This document shows positions 7,724 through 14,801 of a DNA stretch of 18,963 nucleotides, piece by piece. Position 1 is the stretch's first letter; each line of letters begins with the position of its first letter. Below the pieces are notes generated by a model, which was not told the origin of the DNA, did no database searches, and saw only the letters and a program-made list of their open reading frames with translations. The translations under genes were made by a program, and so were the position numbers. Location of the stretch: NCBI GenBank assembly GCA_029067025.1, contig JAIEFH010000228.1, positions 1 to 18,963 on the forward strand, given 5' to 3'. The stretch comes from Oscillospiraceae bacterium. Lineage in GTDB: Bacteria > Bacillota > Clostridia > Oscillospirales > Oscillospiraceae.

Positions 7724-8131
7724 CTAACAATCTACGGTGATGTTGTCGGTGCCGTGGGCCTCAAACTCGTCGATGTAGGCGTCGATGCGCTGGGCCAGCT
7801 CATCGTAATTGCTCTCGTCGATGGGCACGTCGTCCATGTCCCGGCGGGCCAGATCCTCCGCCAGGATCTCAAAGAAGACGTTGTTTTCGTACTCCATGAT
7901 GGCCTCATGGATGCCCCCCTCGGCAAAGGCACGGGAAGGGATGATCTCCCCCTGATAGGTCTCCGCCAGCGTGGGCATACCCTCCTGGGCGGCGCGGGCA
8001 AACAGCAGGCTCTCCACCTCGTCGTAGTCCTTGAACCGATCCTCCCCCCGGGTGGAATTGAGGATCCAGTTTCCGATGTACACCATGTCCAGCAGCCGGC
8101 GAAGCTGCTTGCGCGTCAGTTCCAGTTCCAT
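7724..8131 (-). CDS. Small acidic hypothetical protein
   Basis: This 135-residue protein is not one I recognise. It begins with a basic amphipathic helix (ELTRKQLRRLLDMVYIGNWIL) and becomes strongly acidic, with many Asp/Glu in the second half (ARRDMDDVPIDESNYDEL). There is no signal peptide, no clear membrane segment and a single Cys, the last residue. The ATG at 8131 has an excellent AAGGAGG seven bases upstream; the frame is open to 8179, but that start would lie upstream of the likely transcription start. It has its own consensus promoter and a terminator-like hairpin after it, so it can be a single-gene unit. It looks cytoplasmic; no function is proposed. Confidence 0.85.
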   Translation of the reverse strand: MELELTRKQLRRLLDMVYIGNWILNSTRGEDRFKDYDEVESLLFARAAQEGMPTLAETYQGEIIPSRAFAEGGIHEAIMEYENNVFFEILAEDLARRDMDDVPIDESNYDELAQRIDAYIDEFEAHGTDNITVDC

Positions 8132-8164
8132 CCTTAGCCCTCCTTCGGCTGAACTCAACTCTAT

Positions 8165-8192
8165 ATTATACAATCCCATCCCCGCTTGTCAA
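8165..8192 (-). promoter_or_regulatory. Sigma-A-type promoter for the hypothetical gene
   Basis: On the minus strand, a perfect -35 TTGACA (8187-8192) and a perfect -10 TATAAT (8165-8170) are separated by 16 bases. Transcription should begin near 8155-8158, about 25 bases before the ATG at 8131, leaving room for its AAGGAGG site. Confidence 0.88.
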
Positions 8193-8194
8193 TG

Positions 8195-8364
8195 GGCATA
8201 GTTGGCGCTTCTGCCGCATTTATGGCAGGAGACCTCCCGCCCAGAGGGCGGGAAGGCGCAGAAAACGCGGCATAGTTGGCGCTTCTCCCTCATAGCGGAC
8301 ATTCTTCCCGCCCTCTGGGCAGGAAGGAGGGAAATGGCGGCATACTTGGCGCGTCCCCCTCATA
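8195..8364. repeat. Tandem 70-74 base structured repeat, about 2.4 copies
   Basis: Three copies of a block reading GGCATAGTTGGCGCTTC then CAT begin at 8195, 8269 and 8339 (spacing 74 and 70). Copies one and two match over about 18 bases; copy three differs at a few. The first two blocks are each followed by a GC hairpin: TCCCGCCC with its complement (8235-8242 and 8246-8253), and TTCC-C-GCCC with a one-mismatch complement (8304-8324). Outer bases can also pair within each unit. It occupies the space between two diverging genes. No protein-coding role is apparent. Confidence 0.8.
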
Positions 8365-8406
8365 TAGTCAAGGCAGGATGACATTTGACGACGGAGCGTG
8401 ATGACA

Positions 8407-9021
8407 ATGGATGACTACAGAGGGGAAAACAAAATCGTGCTGCGGGGACAGGCGGCGGGGGAACCCGCCCTCTCCCACCGAAACCATGGGGTGGACTACT
8501 ATGTGGCGCCCCTGCGGGTGCCCCGGCTGAGCGGGGTGGACGACGTGCTGAATATCGTGACGGCGAACCCGGACCCGGCGCTGTGGGCGGTTGGACAGTG
8601 GGTGAGCGTCCAGGGGGAGGTGCGCTCCTACAACAACCGCTCCGGCCAGGGCAGCAAGCTGGTGATCACGGTGCTGGCGCGCTCGGTCCAGCCGGACACG
8701 GTGGAGGAGGGGGAGAACCGCCTGGTGCTGTCCGGGGCGCTGTGCCGCAAGCCGGTGGTGAGGCGCACGCCCCTGGGGCGGGAGATCTGCGACATACTTC
8801 TGGCGGTGAACCGCCCCTACGGGCGGGCGGATTACTTACCCTGCATCGCCTGGGGGTCTCTCGCGGCCCACTGCGGGGAGCTGGACGTGGGGAATCAACT
8901 GCGTCTGGAGGGGCGGCTGCAGAGCCGCCAATACCACAAGCTCATCGACGGGGAGCAGGTGGCCCGGACGGCGTTTGAGATTTCGGTGATGAATCTTCTG
9001 CCCGAAGAAGGTCAGTTATAG
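8407..9021 (+). CDS. SSB-like protein with two OB folds
   Basis: This protein of about 204 residues resembles single-stranded-DNA-binding proteins twice over. The second half (about residues 100-200) is the clearer match: NRLVLSGALCRKPVVRRTPLGREICDI, then LPCIAWG and LEGRLQSRQYHK, as in bacterial SSB and PriB OB folds. The first half (about 8-95), starting NKIVLRGQAAGEP, has the same layout but is more diverged. No acidic C-terminal tip is present; the protein ends LPEEGQL, so it probably does not recruit partners as replicative SSB does. The start is uncertain: GTG 8398, ATG 8401 or ATG 8407. I chose 8407 for its 10-base spacing from GGAG. Likely a nucleic-acid-binding accessory protein. Confidence 0.85.
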   Translation: MDDYRGENKIVLRGQAAGEPALSHRNHGVDYYVAPLRVPRLSGVDDVLNIVTANPDPALWAVGQWVSVQGEVRSYNNRSGQGSKLVITVLARSVQPDTVEEGENRLVLSGALCRKPVVRRTPLGREICDILLAVNRPYGRADYLPCIAWGSLAAHCGELDVGNQLRLEGRLQSRQYHKLIDGEQVARTAFEISVMNLLPEEGQL

Positions 9022-9584
9022 ACCTCCGGGCACACCTCCCGGATCTTTGCCCGGATGGCGCGCAGGTCCGCGAAGGTGTCCGGCTTCTTGGTGGGGTCGC
9101 GGAGCAGGGCGGCGGGGTGGTAGATGGCGGTGTAGAGCGCGCCGTCCTTTTCCACCCATTGGCCGTGCTCCTTGGTGATGCGGTAGTTGGGACTGATGAG
9201 GCGCAGAGCGGCGATGCGGCCCAGGCAGATCACGATTTTGGGCCGGATCAGCTCCAGCTGCTCCCACAGGTAGCCGATGCAGGCGTCCTGTTCGGTGTTC
9301 AGGGGATCCCGGTTTTTGGGCGGGCGGCATTTGACGATATTGGTGATGTAAAAATTCTTCTCCCGGCTCAGGCCGATGAGGGACAGCATCTCGTCCAGCA
9401 GCTGGCCGCCCCGGCCCACAAAGGGCTCGCCCTGCAAGTCCTCGTTCTCGCCGGGGCCCTCGCCGATGAACATGACGCGGGCGTCTTTCGGGCCCTTGCC
9501 GAACACCACGTTGGTGCGGGTGTCCGCCAGGGCGCATTTCTGGCAGGCAAGACAGCGGCGCTGTAATTCTTCCCAGTTTGGCAT
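9012..9584 (-). CDS. Family 4 uracil-DNA glycosylase (Fe-S)
   Basis: This 190-residue protein is full length for the type 4 (UDGa) family, which removes uracil from DNA for base-excision repair. The four cluster cysteines are visible as Cys14, Cys17, Cys86 and Cys102, the spacing known for [4Fe-4S] UDGs. The uracil pocket motif GEGPGENED spans about 41-49 (family form GEAPG), and HPAALLR (156-162) is the DNA-intercalating/catalytic motif. NIVKCRPPKNR is also characteristic. The ATG at 9584 has GGAGGG eight bases upstream. The gene converges with the SSB-like gene and shares 10 bases at the stops, with no room for a separate terminator. Confidence 0.95.
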   Translation of the reverse strand: MPNWEELQRRCLACQKCALADTRTNVVFGKGPKDARVMFIGEGPGENEDLQGEPFVGRGGQLLDEMLSLIGLSREKNFYITNIVKCRPPKNRDPLNTEQDACIGYLWEQLELIRPKIVICLGRIAALRLISPNYRITKEHGQWVEKDGALYTAIYHPAALLRDPTKKPDTFADLRAIRAKIREVCPEVYN

Positions 9585-9615
9585 GAGGCAATCCCTCCTG
9601 ATCGTTGTTTATGAA

Positions 9616-9624
9616 ATAATACCA
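9616..9624 (-). promoter_or_regulatory. Probable extended -10 promoter for the uracil-DNA glycosylase
   Basis: The minus strand reads TGGTATTAT, an extended -10 (TGN plus TATTAT at 9616-9621), about 31 bases before the glycosylase ATG. The -35 position has no good hexamer, so this is a moderate call. Confidence 0.5.
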
Positions 9625-9667
9625 CAAATCCTGCGGATAGGCCAGGGCAAGTTTGGACAATCTTTGA

Positions 9668-9696
9668 TTGACAATCCCGTCAAATGGGGGTAAAAT
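9668..9696 (+). promoter_or_regulatory. Sigma-A-type promoter of the T-box/aspS-gatCAB operon
   Basis: TTGACA (9668-9673) and TAAAAT (9691-9696) are separated by exactly 17 bases. The start of transcription should fall near 9703, just ahead of the T-box stem I. Confidence 0.88.
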
Positions 9697-9703
9697 TTCT
9701 TCA

Positions 9704-9990
9704 TCAAACTAAATCAACAAAGGCATTGACGAAGACCGCCCCTCACGGCGTCCGACAGAGAACGTGGGCCACCGACTGAAAGCCCGCCCCGGAAAGACGA
9801 GATGGCGCAACGCTTCCGAGCCGATGGTTCGAACCTCCAACGACGGAGGCGTAGGGCCGTCCGTCCTCCCCACGTTACCGGGGCTCGAGAGAGGCCCCTT
9901 GCTGGAGGGGCAACGCGGGTGGTACCGCGGATTCAAATGTTGATTCCGTCCCGGACTGTACGTTTGTACAGTCCGGGATTTCTATTTCCC
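9704..9990 (+). ncRNA. T-box leader (tRNA-sensing riboswitch), asparagine type
   Basis: The leader contains the T-box core GGGTGGTACCGCGG (9917-9930), preceded by structured stem I sequence. Stem I shows the K-turn strand GGCATTGACGAAG (near 9721-9733), the distal AGAGA bulge and a CACCGACTGAAAG loop (near 9770-9782). The 3' strand reads AAC-G-CTTCC-GAG (9809-9820): a triplet, a purine, the helix pairing with CGAAG, and the K-turn GAG. This is the standard position of the specifier, so AAC (Asn) is my reading. A competing antiterminator (about 9915-9933 with 9944-9954) overlaps the terminator's left arm. Uncharged tRNA-Asn should therefore turn on the aspS-gatCAB operon. The acceptor-pairing bulge TGGT would meet the discriminator G of tRNA-Asn by G-U wobble. 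Confidence 0.93.
9950..9987 (+). terminator. T-box-controlled intrinsic terminator
   Basis: A perfect 12-bp stem (9950-9961 with 9966-9977, loop GTTT) is followed by ATTTCTATTT. Its left arm is shared with the antiterminator, as expected of a T-box switch. Confidence 0.9.
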
Positions 9991-9991
9991 T

Positions 9992-10016
9992 TCTCCCCCG
10001 CCGAAGGCGGGGGAGA
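9992..10016 (+). repeat. Perfect GC-rich hairpin in the aspS leader
   Basis: An 11-bp perfect inverted repeat (TCTCCCCCGCC at 9992-10002, loop GAA, complement at 10006-10016) sits between the T-box terminator and the aspS ribosome binding site (10037-10042). There is no T-run after it. It may protect or position the 5' end of the read-through mRNA, or be a mobile palindromic repeat. Confidence 0.7.
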
Positions 10017-10052
10017 GACAGGATCAAACACCATCAGAGAGGAATGAGAGTT

Positions 10053-11369
10053 ATGAAGTTCGTCACGGGCGAGAGCAAAAAGCTGACCACTTATCAGGAA
10101 ATCGCGGAGGGCGGGCAGAATAACCCCGTCACCGTCCATGGCGCTGTCCACACCCTGCGGGATATGGGTGGGCTGGCCTTCCTCACCCTGCGCATGGCAA
10201 GGGGAGCCGTCCAGTGTGTATGCGCCCCGGATGTGCTGCCGGAGGGTCTGTGCGAGGAGTGCTGCGTGGAGCTGTCCGGCACGGTGCGGGAGGAATCCCG
10301 CGCCCCCGGCGGGTTTGAGATTGCGGCGGAGCGTATCGAGGTGCTGTCCCGGCCCGCCGCCCCTATGCCCGTGCCGCTGGGCAAGGGCCCGCTGAAGCTG
10401 AACCTGGACACCGAGCTGGCCCTGCGGCCTGCCGCCCTGCGCCATCTGCGGGAGCGGGCGGTGTTCAAGGTGCAGGAGGGGCTGGTGCGGGCCTTCCGGG
10501 ACTACCTCACCGGCGAGGGCTTCACCGAGGTGCACACCCCGAAAATCGTCCACGCCGGGGCGGAGGGTGGCTCTAACATCTTCAAGCTGGACTACTTTGG
10601 CAAAAAGGCGTACCTGGCCCAGTCCCCCCAGTTTTACAAGCAGACCATGGTGGGGGTGTTCGAGCGGGTATTCGAGGTAGGCCCCGTGTTCCGGGCGGAG
10701 AAGCACGCCACCCCCCGGCACCTCAACGAGTACACCGGCCTGGACTTTGAGATGGGATATATCCACTCCTTCTACGACGTGATCGAGATGGAGACGGGCT
10801 ATCTCCGCCATGCCATGGCGCTGCTGGCCAAGGAGTATGCCGGGGAGCTGGAGCTGCTGGAGGTGGAGCTGCCGGCGGTGGACAAGATCCCCTGCCTGCG
10901 GTTTGACGACGCCAAGCGGCTGGCGGCGGACAAGTACGGCTACAAAATCCGCGACCCCTACGATCTGGAGCCGGAGGAGGAGGTTCACATCGGGCGGTAC
11001 GCCCGTGAGGAGCTGGGCAGCGACTTCGTATTTGTCACCCACTACCCCTCCAAGAAGCGGCCCTTCTACGCCATGGACGACCCGGACGACCCCAAGTACA
11101 CCCTGTCCTTCGACCTGTTGTTCCGGGGGATGGAGGTGACCACTGGGGGCCAGCGTGTCCATGGCTACGCCGCCCAGGTGGCCAAAATGGAGGAGCGGGG
11201 CATGGACCCGGCGGGGTTTGAGAGCTATTTGATGATCCACAAGCACGGTATGCCGCCCCACGGCGGGCTGGGCATCGGTCTGGAACGGCTGACCATGAAG
11301 CTGTGTGGGCTGGACAACGTGCGGTATGCCTGCCTCTTCCCGAGAGACAGAAGCAGATTAGAGCCGTGA
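10053..11369 (+). CDS. aspS: Archaeal-type (non-discriminating) aspartyl-tRNA synthetase
   Basis: This 438-residue class II synthetase has an N-terminal OB anticodon-binding domain (about 1-105), then the catalytic core with motif 2 (FRAEKHATPRHLNEYTG, 213-229) and motif 3 (GGLGIGLERL, 404-413). It lacks the bacterial GAD insertion and has the length of the archaeal/AspRS2 form. Two anticodon-domain positions said to set tRNA choice hold His33 and Pro85, where discriminating archaeal enzymes have Trp and Lys; His and Pro are reported for Deinococcus AspRS2. It should thus charge both tRNA-Asp and tRNA-Asn with Asp. The ATG at 10053 has GAGAGG ten bases upstream; ATG 10044 is too close to it. 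It is first in the T-box operon with gatCAB. Confidence 0.95.
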   Translation: MKFVTGESKKLTTYQEIAEGGQNNPVTVHGAVHTLRDMGGLAFLTLRMARGAVQCVCAPDVLPEGLCEECCVELSGTVREESRAPGGFEIAAERIEVLSRPAAPMPVPLGKGPLKLNLDTELALRPAALRHLRERAVFKVQEGLVRAFRDYLTGEGFTEVHTPKIVHAGAEGGSNIFKLDYFGKKAYLAQSPQFYKQTMVGVFERVFEVGPVFRAEKHATPRHLNEYTGLDFEMGYIHSFYDVIEMETGYLRHAMALLAKEYAGELELLEVELPAVDKIPCLRFDDAKRLAADKYGYKIRDPYDLEPEEEVHIGRYAREELGSDFVFVTHYPSKKRPFYAMDDPDDPKYTLSFDLLFRGMEVTTGGQRVHGYAAQVAKMEERGMDPAGFESYLMIHKHGMPPHGGLGIGLERLTMKLCGLDNVRYACLFPRDRSRLEP

Positions 11370-11382
11370 GGGGGGCTTTACT

Positions 11383-11670
11383 ATGAAAATCACCACAGAA
11401 TTAGTCGATTATATCTCCGAGCTGTCCCGCTTGGAGCTGGAAGCCGGGGAGAAGCGGGACATGACCGCCGAGCTGGAGCGGATCGTGGCATATATGGACG
11501 TGCTGAACCAGCTGGACACCACGGGTGTGGAGCCCATGAGCCACGTATTCCCGGTGAAGAATGTCCTCCGGGAAGATGAGGTGGTGCCCTCCCAGGATCG
11601 CTCCGAGCTGCTGGCGGGGTCGCCCGCCCCGGACGGCGAGGCGTTCTTGGTCCCCAAAGCTGTAGAGTAA
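11383..11670 (+). CDS. gatC: Asp/Glu-tRNA(Asn/Gln) amidotransferase subunit C
   Basis: This 95-residue protein is the usual length for GatC and carries its helical N-terminus (LVDYISELSRLELEAGEK) and the conserved region TTGVEPMSHVFP followed by NVLREDEV. GatC wraps around GatA and GatB and stabilises the amidotransferase. The ATG follows a GAGGGGGG site and lies 13 bases after aspS; gatA starts 12 bases downstream. It belongs to the T-box operon. Confidence 0.97.
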   Translation: MKITTELVDYISELSRLELEAGEKRDMTAELERIVAYMDVLNQLDTTGVEPMSHVFPVKNVLREDEVVPSQDRSELLAGSPAPDGEAFLVPKAVE

Positions 11671-11682
11671 GGAGGGCGTGGC

Positions 11683-13149
11683 ATGAAATTGAGAGAATTG
11701 ACCGCCCTGGAGCTGGGCGCGGCTATCCAAAAGGGCGAGGTATCGATCAAAGAGGCCGCCCAGGCGGCGCTGGACGCTGTGGCGGCGCGGGACGGGGCGC
11801 TGAACGCCTTTATTACCGTCACAGCCGAGCGGGCGCTCAGCCGGGCGGAGCAGTTGCAGGCCGGGGTGAAGGACGCCCAAAGCCCCCTGTATGGCGTGCC
11901 CATGGCCATCAAAGACAACATTTGCACCCGGGGGGTCAGAACCTCCTGTGCGTCCAAAATCCTGGGCGATTTCGCGCCCCCCTATGACGCGACTGTGGTG
12001 GACAAGCTGGCGAAAACTGGGGCGGTGTCCTTGGGTAAGCTGAACATGGACGAGTTCGCCATGGGCTCCACCTCTGAGACCTCCTTCTACGGCCCGGTGA
12101 AAAACCCCTGGGATTTGGAGCGCGTCCCCGGCGGCTCTTCCGGCGGCGCGGCGGCGGCCGTGGCGGCGGGTATGGGCTGGTACGCCATCGGCTCGGATAC
12201 CGGCGGCTCCATCCGTCAGCCCGCGTCCTACTGCGGCGTGACGGGCATGAAGCCCACCTACGGCACTGTGTCCCGGTACGGGCTCATTGCCTACGCCTCA
12301 TCGCTGGATCAGATCGGCCCCCTGTGCCGGGACGCGGCGGACTGCGCCGCCATCCTGGACGTGCTCCAAGGCAAGGATGCCAAGGACGGCACCAGCCTGG
12401 ACGGGCAGTACAGCCATCTGCTGTCCGGCCTCACCGGGGATGTGCGTGGGCTGAAGATTGGTCTGCCCGTGGACTGCTATGGAGACGGACTAAACGGGGA
12501 GGTACGATCCGCCGTGCTGGCCGTGGCGGATGCGCTGAAAAGCCGGGGAGCGGAGGTCGTGGAGCTGGCCTTCCCGGTGATGGAGTACGTGGTGCCCGCC
12601 TACTATATCATCGCCGCCGCCGAGGCGTCCTCCAACCTGTCCAGGTTCGACGGCGTGAAGTACGGCTGGCGGGCCGAGGGCTATGAAGGGCTGGCCGACC
12701 TCTACCGCAAGACCCGCACCCAGGGCTTTGGCTCCGAGGTCAAGCGGCGGATTCTGCTGGGGACGTTCGTGCTGTCCTCTGGGTATTACGACGCCTATTA
12801 TAAAAAGGCGCTCCAAGTTAAGGCGGTCATCAAAGGCGCCTTTGACAAGGCGTTCCAGCAGTGCGATATGCTCCTCACCCCCGTGGCCCCCACCACCGCG
12901 CCGCGCCTGGGGGAGAGTCTGTCCGATCCGCTGCAAATGTATTTAAGCGACGTGTACACCGTGTCGGTGAACCTGGCGGGCCTGCCGGGGCTGTCCATGC
13001 CCTGCGGCTTTGATTCCAAGGGCTTGCCCATCGGGGCCCAGCTCATCGGTCCCCACTTCGGGGAGGGCGTGCTTTTGAGCGCCGCCCACGCGTTCCAATT
13101 GGACACAGACTATCATAAGCGTACCCCGAAGGGAGGCGATCTGGCATGA
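11683..13149 (+). CDS. gatA: Asp/Glu-tRNA(Asn/Gln) amidotransferase subunit A (amidase)
   Basis: This 488-residue amidase-signature protein hydrolyses glutamine and passes ammonia to GatB. The catalytic triad is visible: Lys77 in MAIKDNI, Ser152 in PGGSSGG, and the nucleophile Ser176 in SDTGGSIRQP, with YCGVTGMKPTYG after it. These positions lie within two residues of those of characterised GatA proteins. The ATG at 11683 has AGGAGGG upstream. Its stop overlaps the gatB start (ATGA), so the two large subunits are coupled. Confidence 0.98.
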   Translation: MKLRELTALELGAAIQKGEVSIKEAAQAALDAVAARDGALNAFITVTAERALSRAEQLQAGVKDAQSPLYGVPMAIKDNICTRGVRTSCASKILGDFAPPYDATVVDKLAKTGAVSLGKLNMDEFAMGSTSETSFYGPVKNPWDLERVPGGSSGGAAAAVAAGMGWYAIGSDTGGSIRQPASYCGVTGMKPTYGTVSRYGLIAYASSLDQIGPLCRDAADCAAILDVLQGKDAKDGTSLDGQYSHLLSGLTGDVRGLKIGLPVDCYGDGLNGEVRSAVLAVADALKSRGAEVVELAFPVMEYVVPAYYIIAAAEASSNLSRFDGVKYGWRAEGYEGLADLYRKTRTQGFGSEVKRRILLGTFVLSSGYYDAYYKKALQVKAVIKGAFDKAFQQCDMLLTPVAPTTAPRLGESLSDPLQMYLSDVYTVSVNLAGLPGLSMPCGFDSKGLPIGAQLIGPHFGEGVLLSAAHAFQLDTDYHKRTPKGGDLA

Positions 13150-14576
13150 CCTGGGAGACCGTCATCGGCCTGGAAACCCATGTGGAGCTGGCCACCAAGA
13201 CAAAAATTTTCTGCTCCTGCACCACTGCGTTTGGGGGCGACCCCAACACCCACTGCTGTCCCGTGTGCACCGGGATGCCGGGGACGCTGCCTGTGCTGAA
13301 CCGCAAGGTGCTGGAATTCGCGGTCAAGGCCGGGCTGGCGTTGAACTGCTCCATCACCCGGTACAGCAAATTCGACCGGAAAAACTATTTCTATCCCGAC
13401 CTGCCCAAGGCGTACCAGATTTCCCAGCTCTACCTGCCCATCGCAAGGGACGGGGCCGTCCCTGTCCATACCGGCGCCGGCGACAAGACCATCCGCATCC
13501 ACGAGCTGCACATGGAGGAGGATGCGGGCAAGCTGGTCCACGACCCCTGGATCGACCAGACCAGGGCGGACTACAACCGCTGCGGCGTGCCGCTGATCGA
13601 GATCGTCACCGAGCCGGACTTTCGCACGGCGGACGAGGTGATCGCCTACCTGGAAAAGCTGAAGGAGACGCTCCAATACCTGGGTGTGTCCGACTGCAAG
13701 ATGCAGGAGGGTTCCCTGCGGTGCGATGTGAACCTGTCCGTGCGGCCCATGGGGAGCGAAGAATTTGGCACCCGCACGGAGATGAAGAACCTGAACTCTT
13801 TTAAGGCCATCGCTCGGGCCATCGACTACGAGGCCAAGCGGCAGATCGAGCTGATCGAAGAGGGGAAGCGGGTGGTGCAGGAGACCCGCCGCTGGGACGA
13901 GAACAAGGACGCCACCTACGCCATGCGCTCCAAAGAGAACGCCCAGGACTACCGCTACTTCCCGGAGCCGGACATCCCGCCCATCGAGCTGTCGGAGGAA
14001 TATTTGGACGGGCTGCGCTCCGCTCAGCCGGAGCTGGGAGAGGCCAAGCGGGCGCGCTATCAGGCGGACTACGGCCTGCCCGAGTACGACAGCCAGATGA
14101 TTACCTCTGACCGGGCGCTGGCGGCGTTCTTCGAGGCGCTGGTGGAGCTGGGCGCGGCCCCCAAGCAGGGAGCCAACTGGATTATGGGCGAGGTGCTGGG
14201 GGCGCTGTCCGCCCGGGGGATCGAGCCCAAGGACATGAAGCTCACCGCCCCCACCCTGGCCCGGCTCATTGCTCTGGTAGGGGAGGGAAAGCTGAACCGC
14301 AACACCGCCGTCAAGGTATTCGAGGCAATCTTTGACACGGACGGGGATGTGGACGCCTATGTGAAGGAGCATGGTCTGGAGCAGGTCAACGACGACGGCC
14401 TGGTGCGGGAGGTTTGCGCCCGTGTGCTGGACGCCAACCCCCAGTCTGTGGCGGACTACCGGGGCGGCAAAGAGAAGGCCTTCGGCTTCCTGGTGGGCCA
14501 GGTCATGCGGGAGCTGAAGGGCAAGGCCAACCCTCAGACGGTGAACACCGTTTTAAGGGAACTTCTGACGCGGTAA
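13146..14576 (+). CDS. gatB: Asp/Glu-tRNA(Asn/Gln) amidotransferase subunit B
   Basis: This 476-residue protein is full length for GatB, the kinase/transamidase subunit that activates misacylated Asp-tRNA-Asn or Glu-tRNA-Gln with ATP and amidates it. It opens with VIGLETHVEL and has the four zinc-type cysteines (Cys23, Cys25, Cys38, Cys41). It also has FDRKNYFYPDLPK, HMEEDAGK and DYNRCGVPLIEIV, all GatB hallmarks. The C-terminal ~150 residues form the helical YqeY-like tail that holds tRNA. The start overlaps the gatA stop by four bases. In this operon its main partner is the non-discriminating AspRS, so Asn-tRNA is the likely product; Gln-tRNA is also possible if a non-discriminating GluRS exists elsewhere. 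Confidence 0.98.
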   Translation: MTWETVIGLETHVELATKTKIFCSCTTAFGGDPNTHCCPVCTGMPGTLPVLNRKVLEFAVKAGLALNCSITRYSKFDRKNYFYPDLPKAYQISQLYLPIARDGAVPVHTGAGDKTIRIHELHMEEDAGKLVHDPWIDQTRADYNRCGVPLIEIVTEPDFRTADEVIAYLEKLKETLQYLGVSDCKMQEGSLRCDVNLSVRPMGSEEFGTRTEMKNLNSFKAIARAIDYEAKRQIELIEEGKRVVQETRRWDENKDATYAMRSKENAQDYRYFPEPDIPPIELSEEYLDGLRSAQPELGEAKRARYQADYGLPEYDSQMITSDRALAAFFEALVELGAAPKQGANWIMGEVLGALSARGIEPKDMKLTAPTLARLIALVGEGKLNRNTAVKVFEAIFDTDGDVDAYVKEHGLEQVNDDGLVREVCARVLDANPQSVADYRGGKEKAFGFLVGQVMRELKGKANPQTVNTVLRELLTR

Positions 14577-14581
14577 AAGCC

Positions 14582-14620
14582 GCCGCCCGGAGAGGGGCCA
14601 GCGGCCTCTCTCTGGGCGGC
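14582..14620 (+). terminator. Long hairpin after gatB
   Basis: An 18-bp stem with two G-T pairs (14582-14599 with 14603-14620, loop AGC) lies six bases after the gatB stop. There is no T-run immediately after it, only GAATTTT ten bases on, so it is probably a terminator or an mRNA 3' end stabiliser. Confidence 0.6.
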
Positions 14621-14739
14621 AGAATGAATTTTCCTAAGATCTATCTTGCGTTTTTCCACAATTTTGCGGAGCGCATTGCTTGATATTTGGCGTTTTTCTG
14701 GAAATTGCGCCTCCAGAAATGAAAATCCCGGTTTTTTTC

Positions 14740-14768
14740 TTGCGATTCCGCATTCTGTGTTATATACT
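14740..14768 (+). promoter_or_regulatory. Sigma-A-type promoter of the AGCS symporter
   Basis: TTGCGA (14740-14745) and TATACT (14763-14768) are separated by exactly 17 bases, putting the transcript start near 14775, about 27 bases before the GTG start. The rest of the 225-base gap after gatB is AT-rich and holds an 8-bp hairpin (14695-14702 with 14712-14719); I see no gene in it. Confidence 0.75.
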
Positions 14769-14801
14769 GGCAGGCAAGAAAAGAGAAAAGAGGGGATTCC
14801 C

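Noticed and set aside
8195..8364. CRISPR array
   Set aside because: Only three imperfect blocks are present, the spacers are related and contain hairpins, and no cas gene is near.
9824..9838. tRNA-like GGTTCGAACC segment
   Set aside because: It resembles a T-arm, but no D-arm, anticodon arm or acceptor pairing surrounds it; it lies in the stem II region of the T-box leader.
9933..11261. 442-residue minus-strand open frame
   Set aside because: It lies opposite aspS, whose synthetase motifs are unmistakable; composition is shadow-like.
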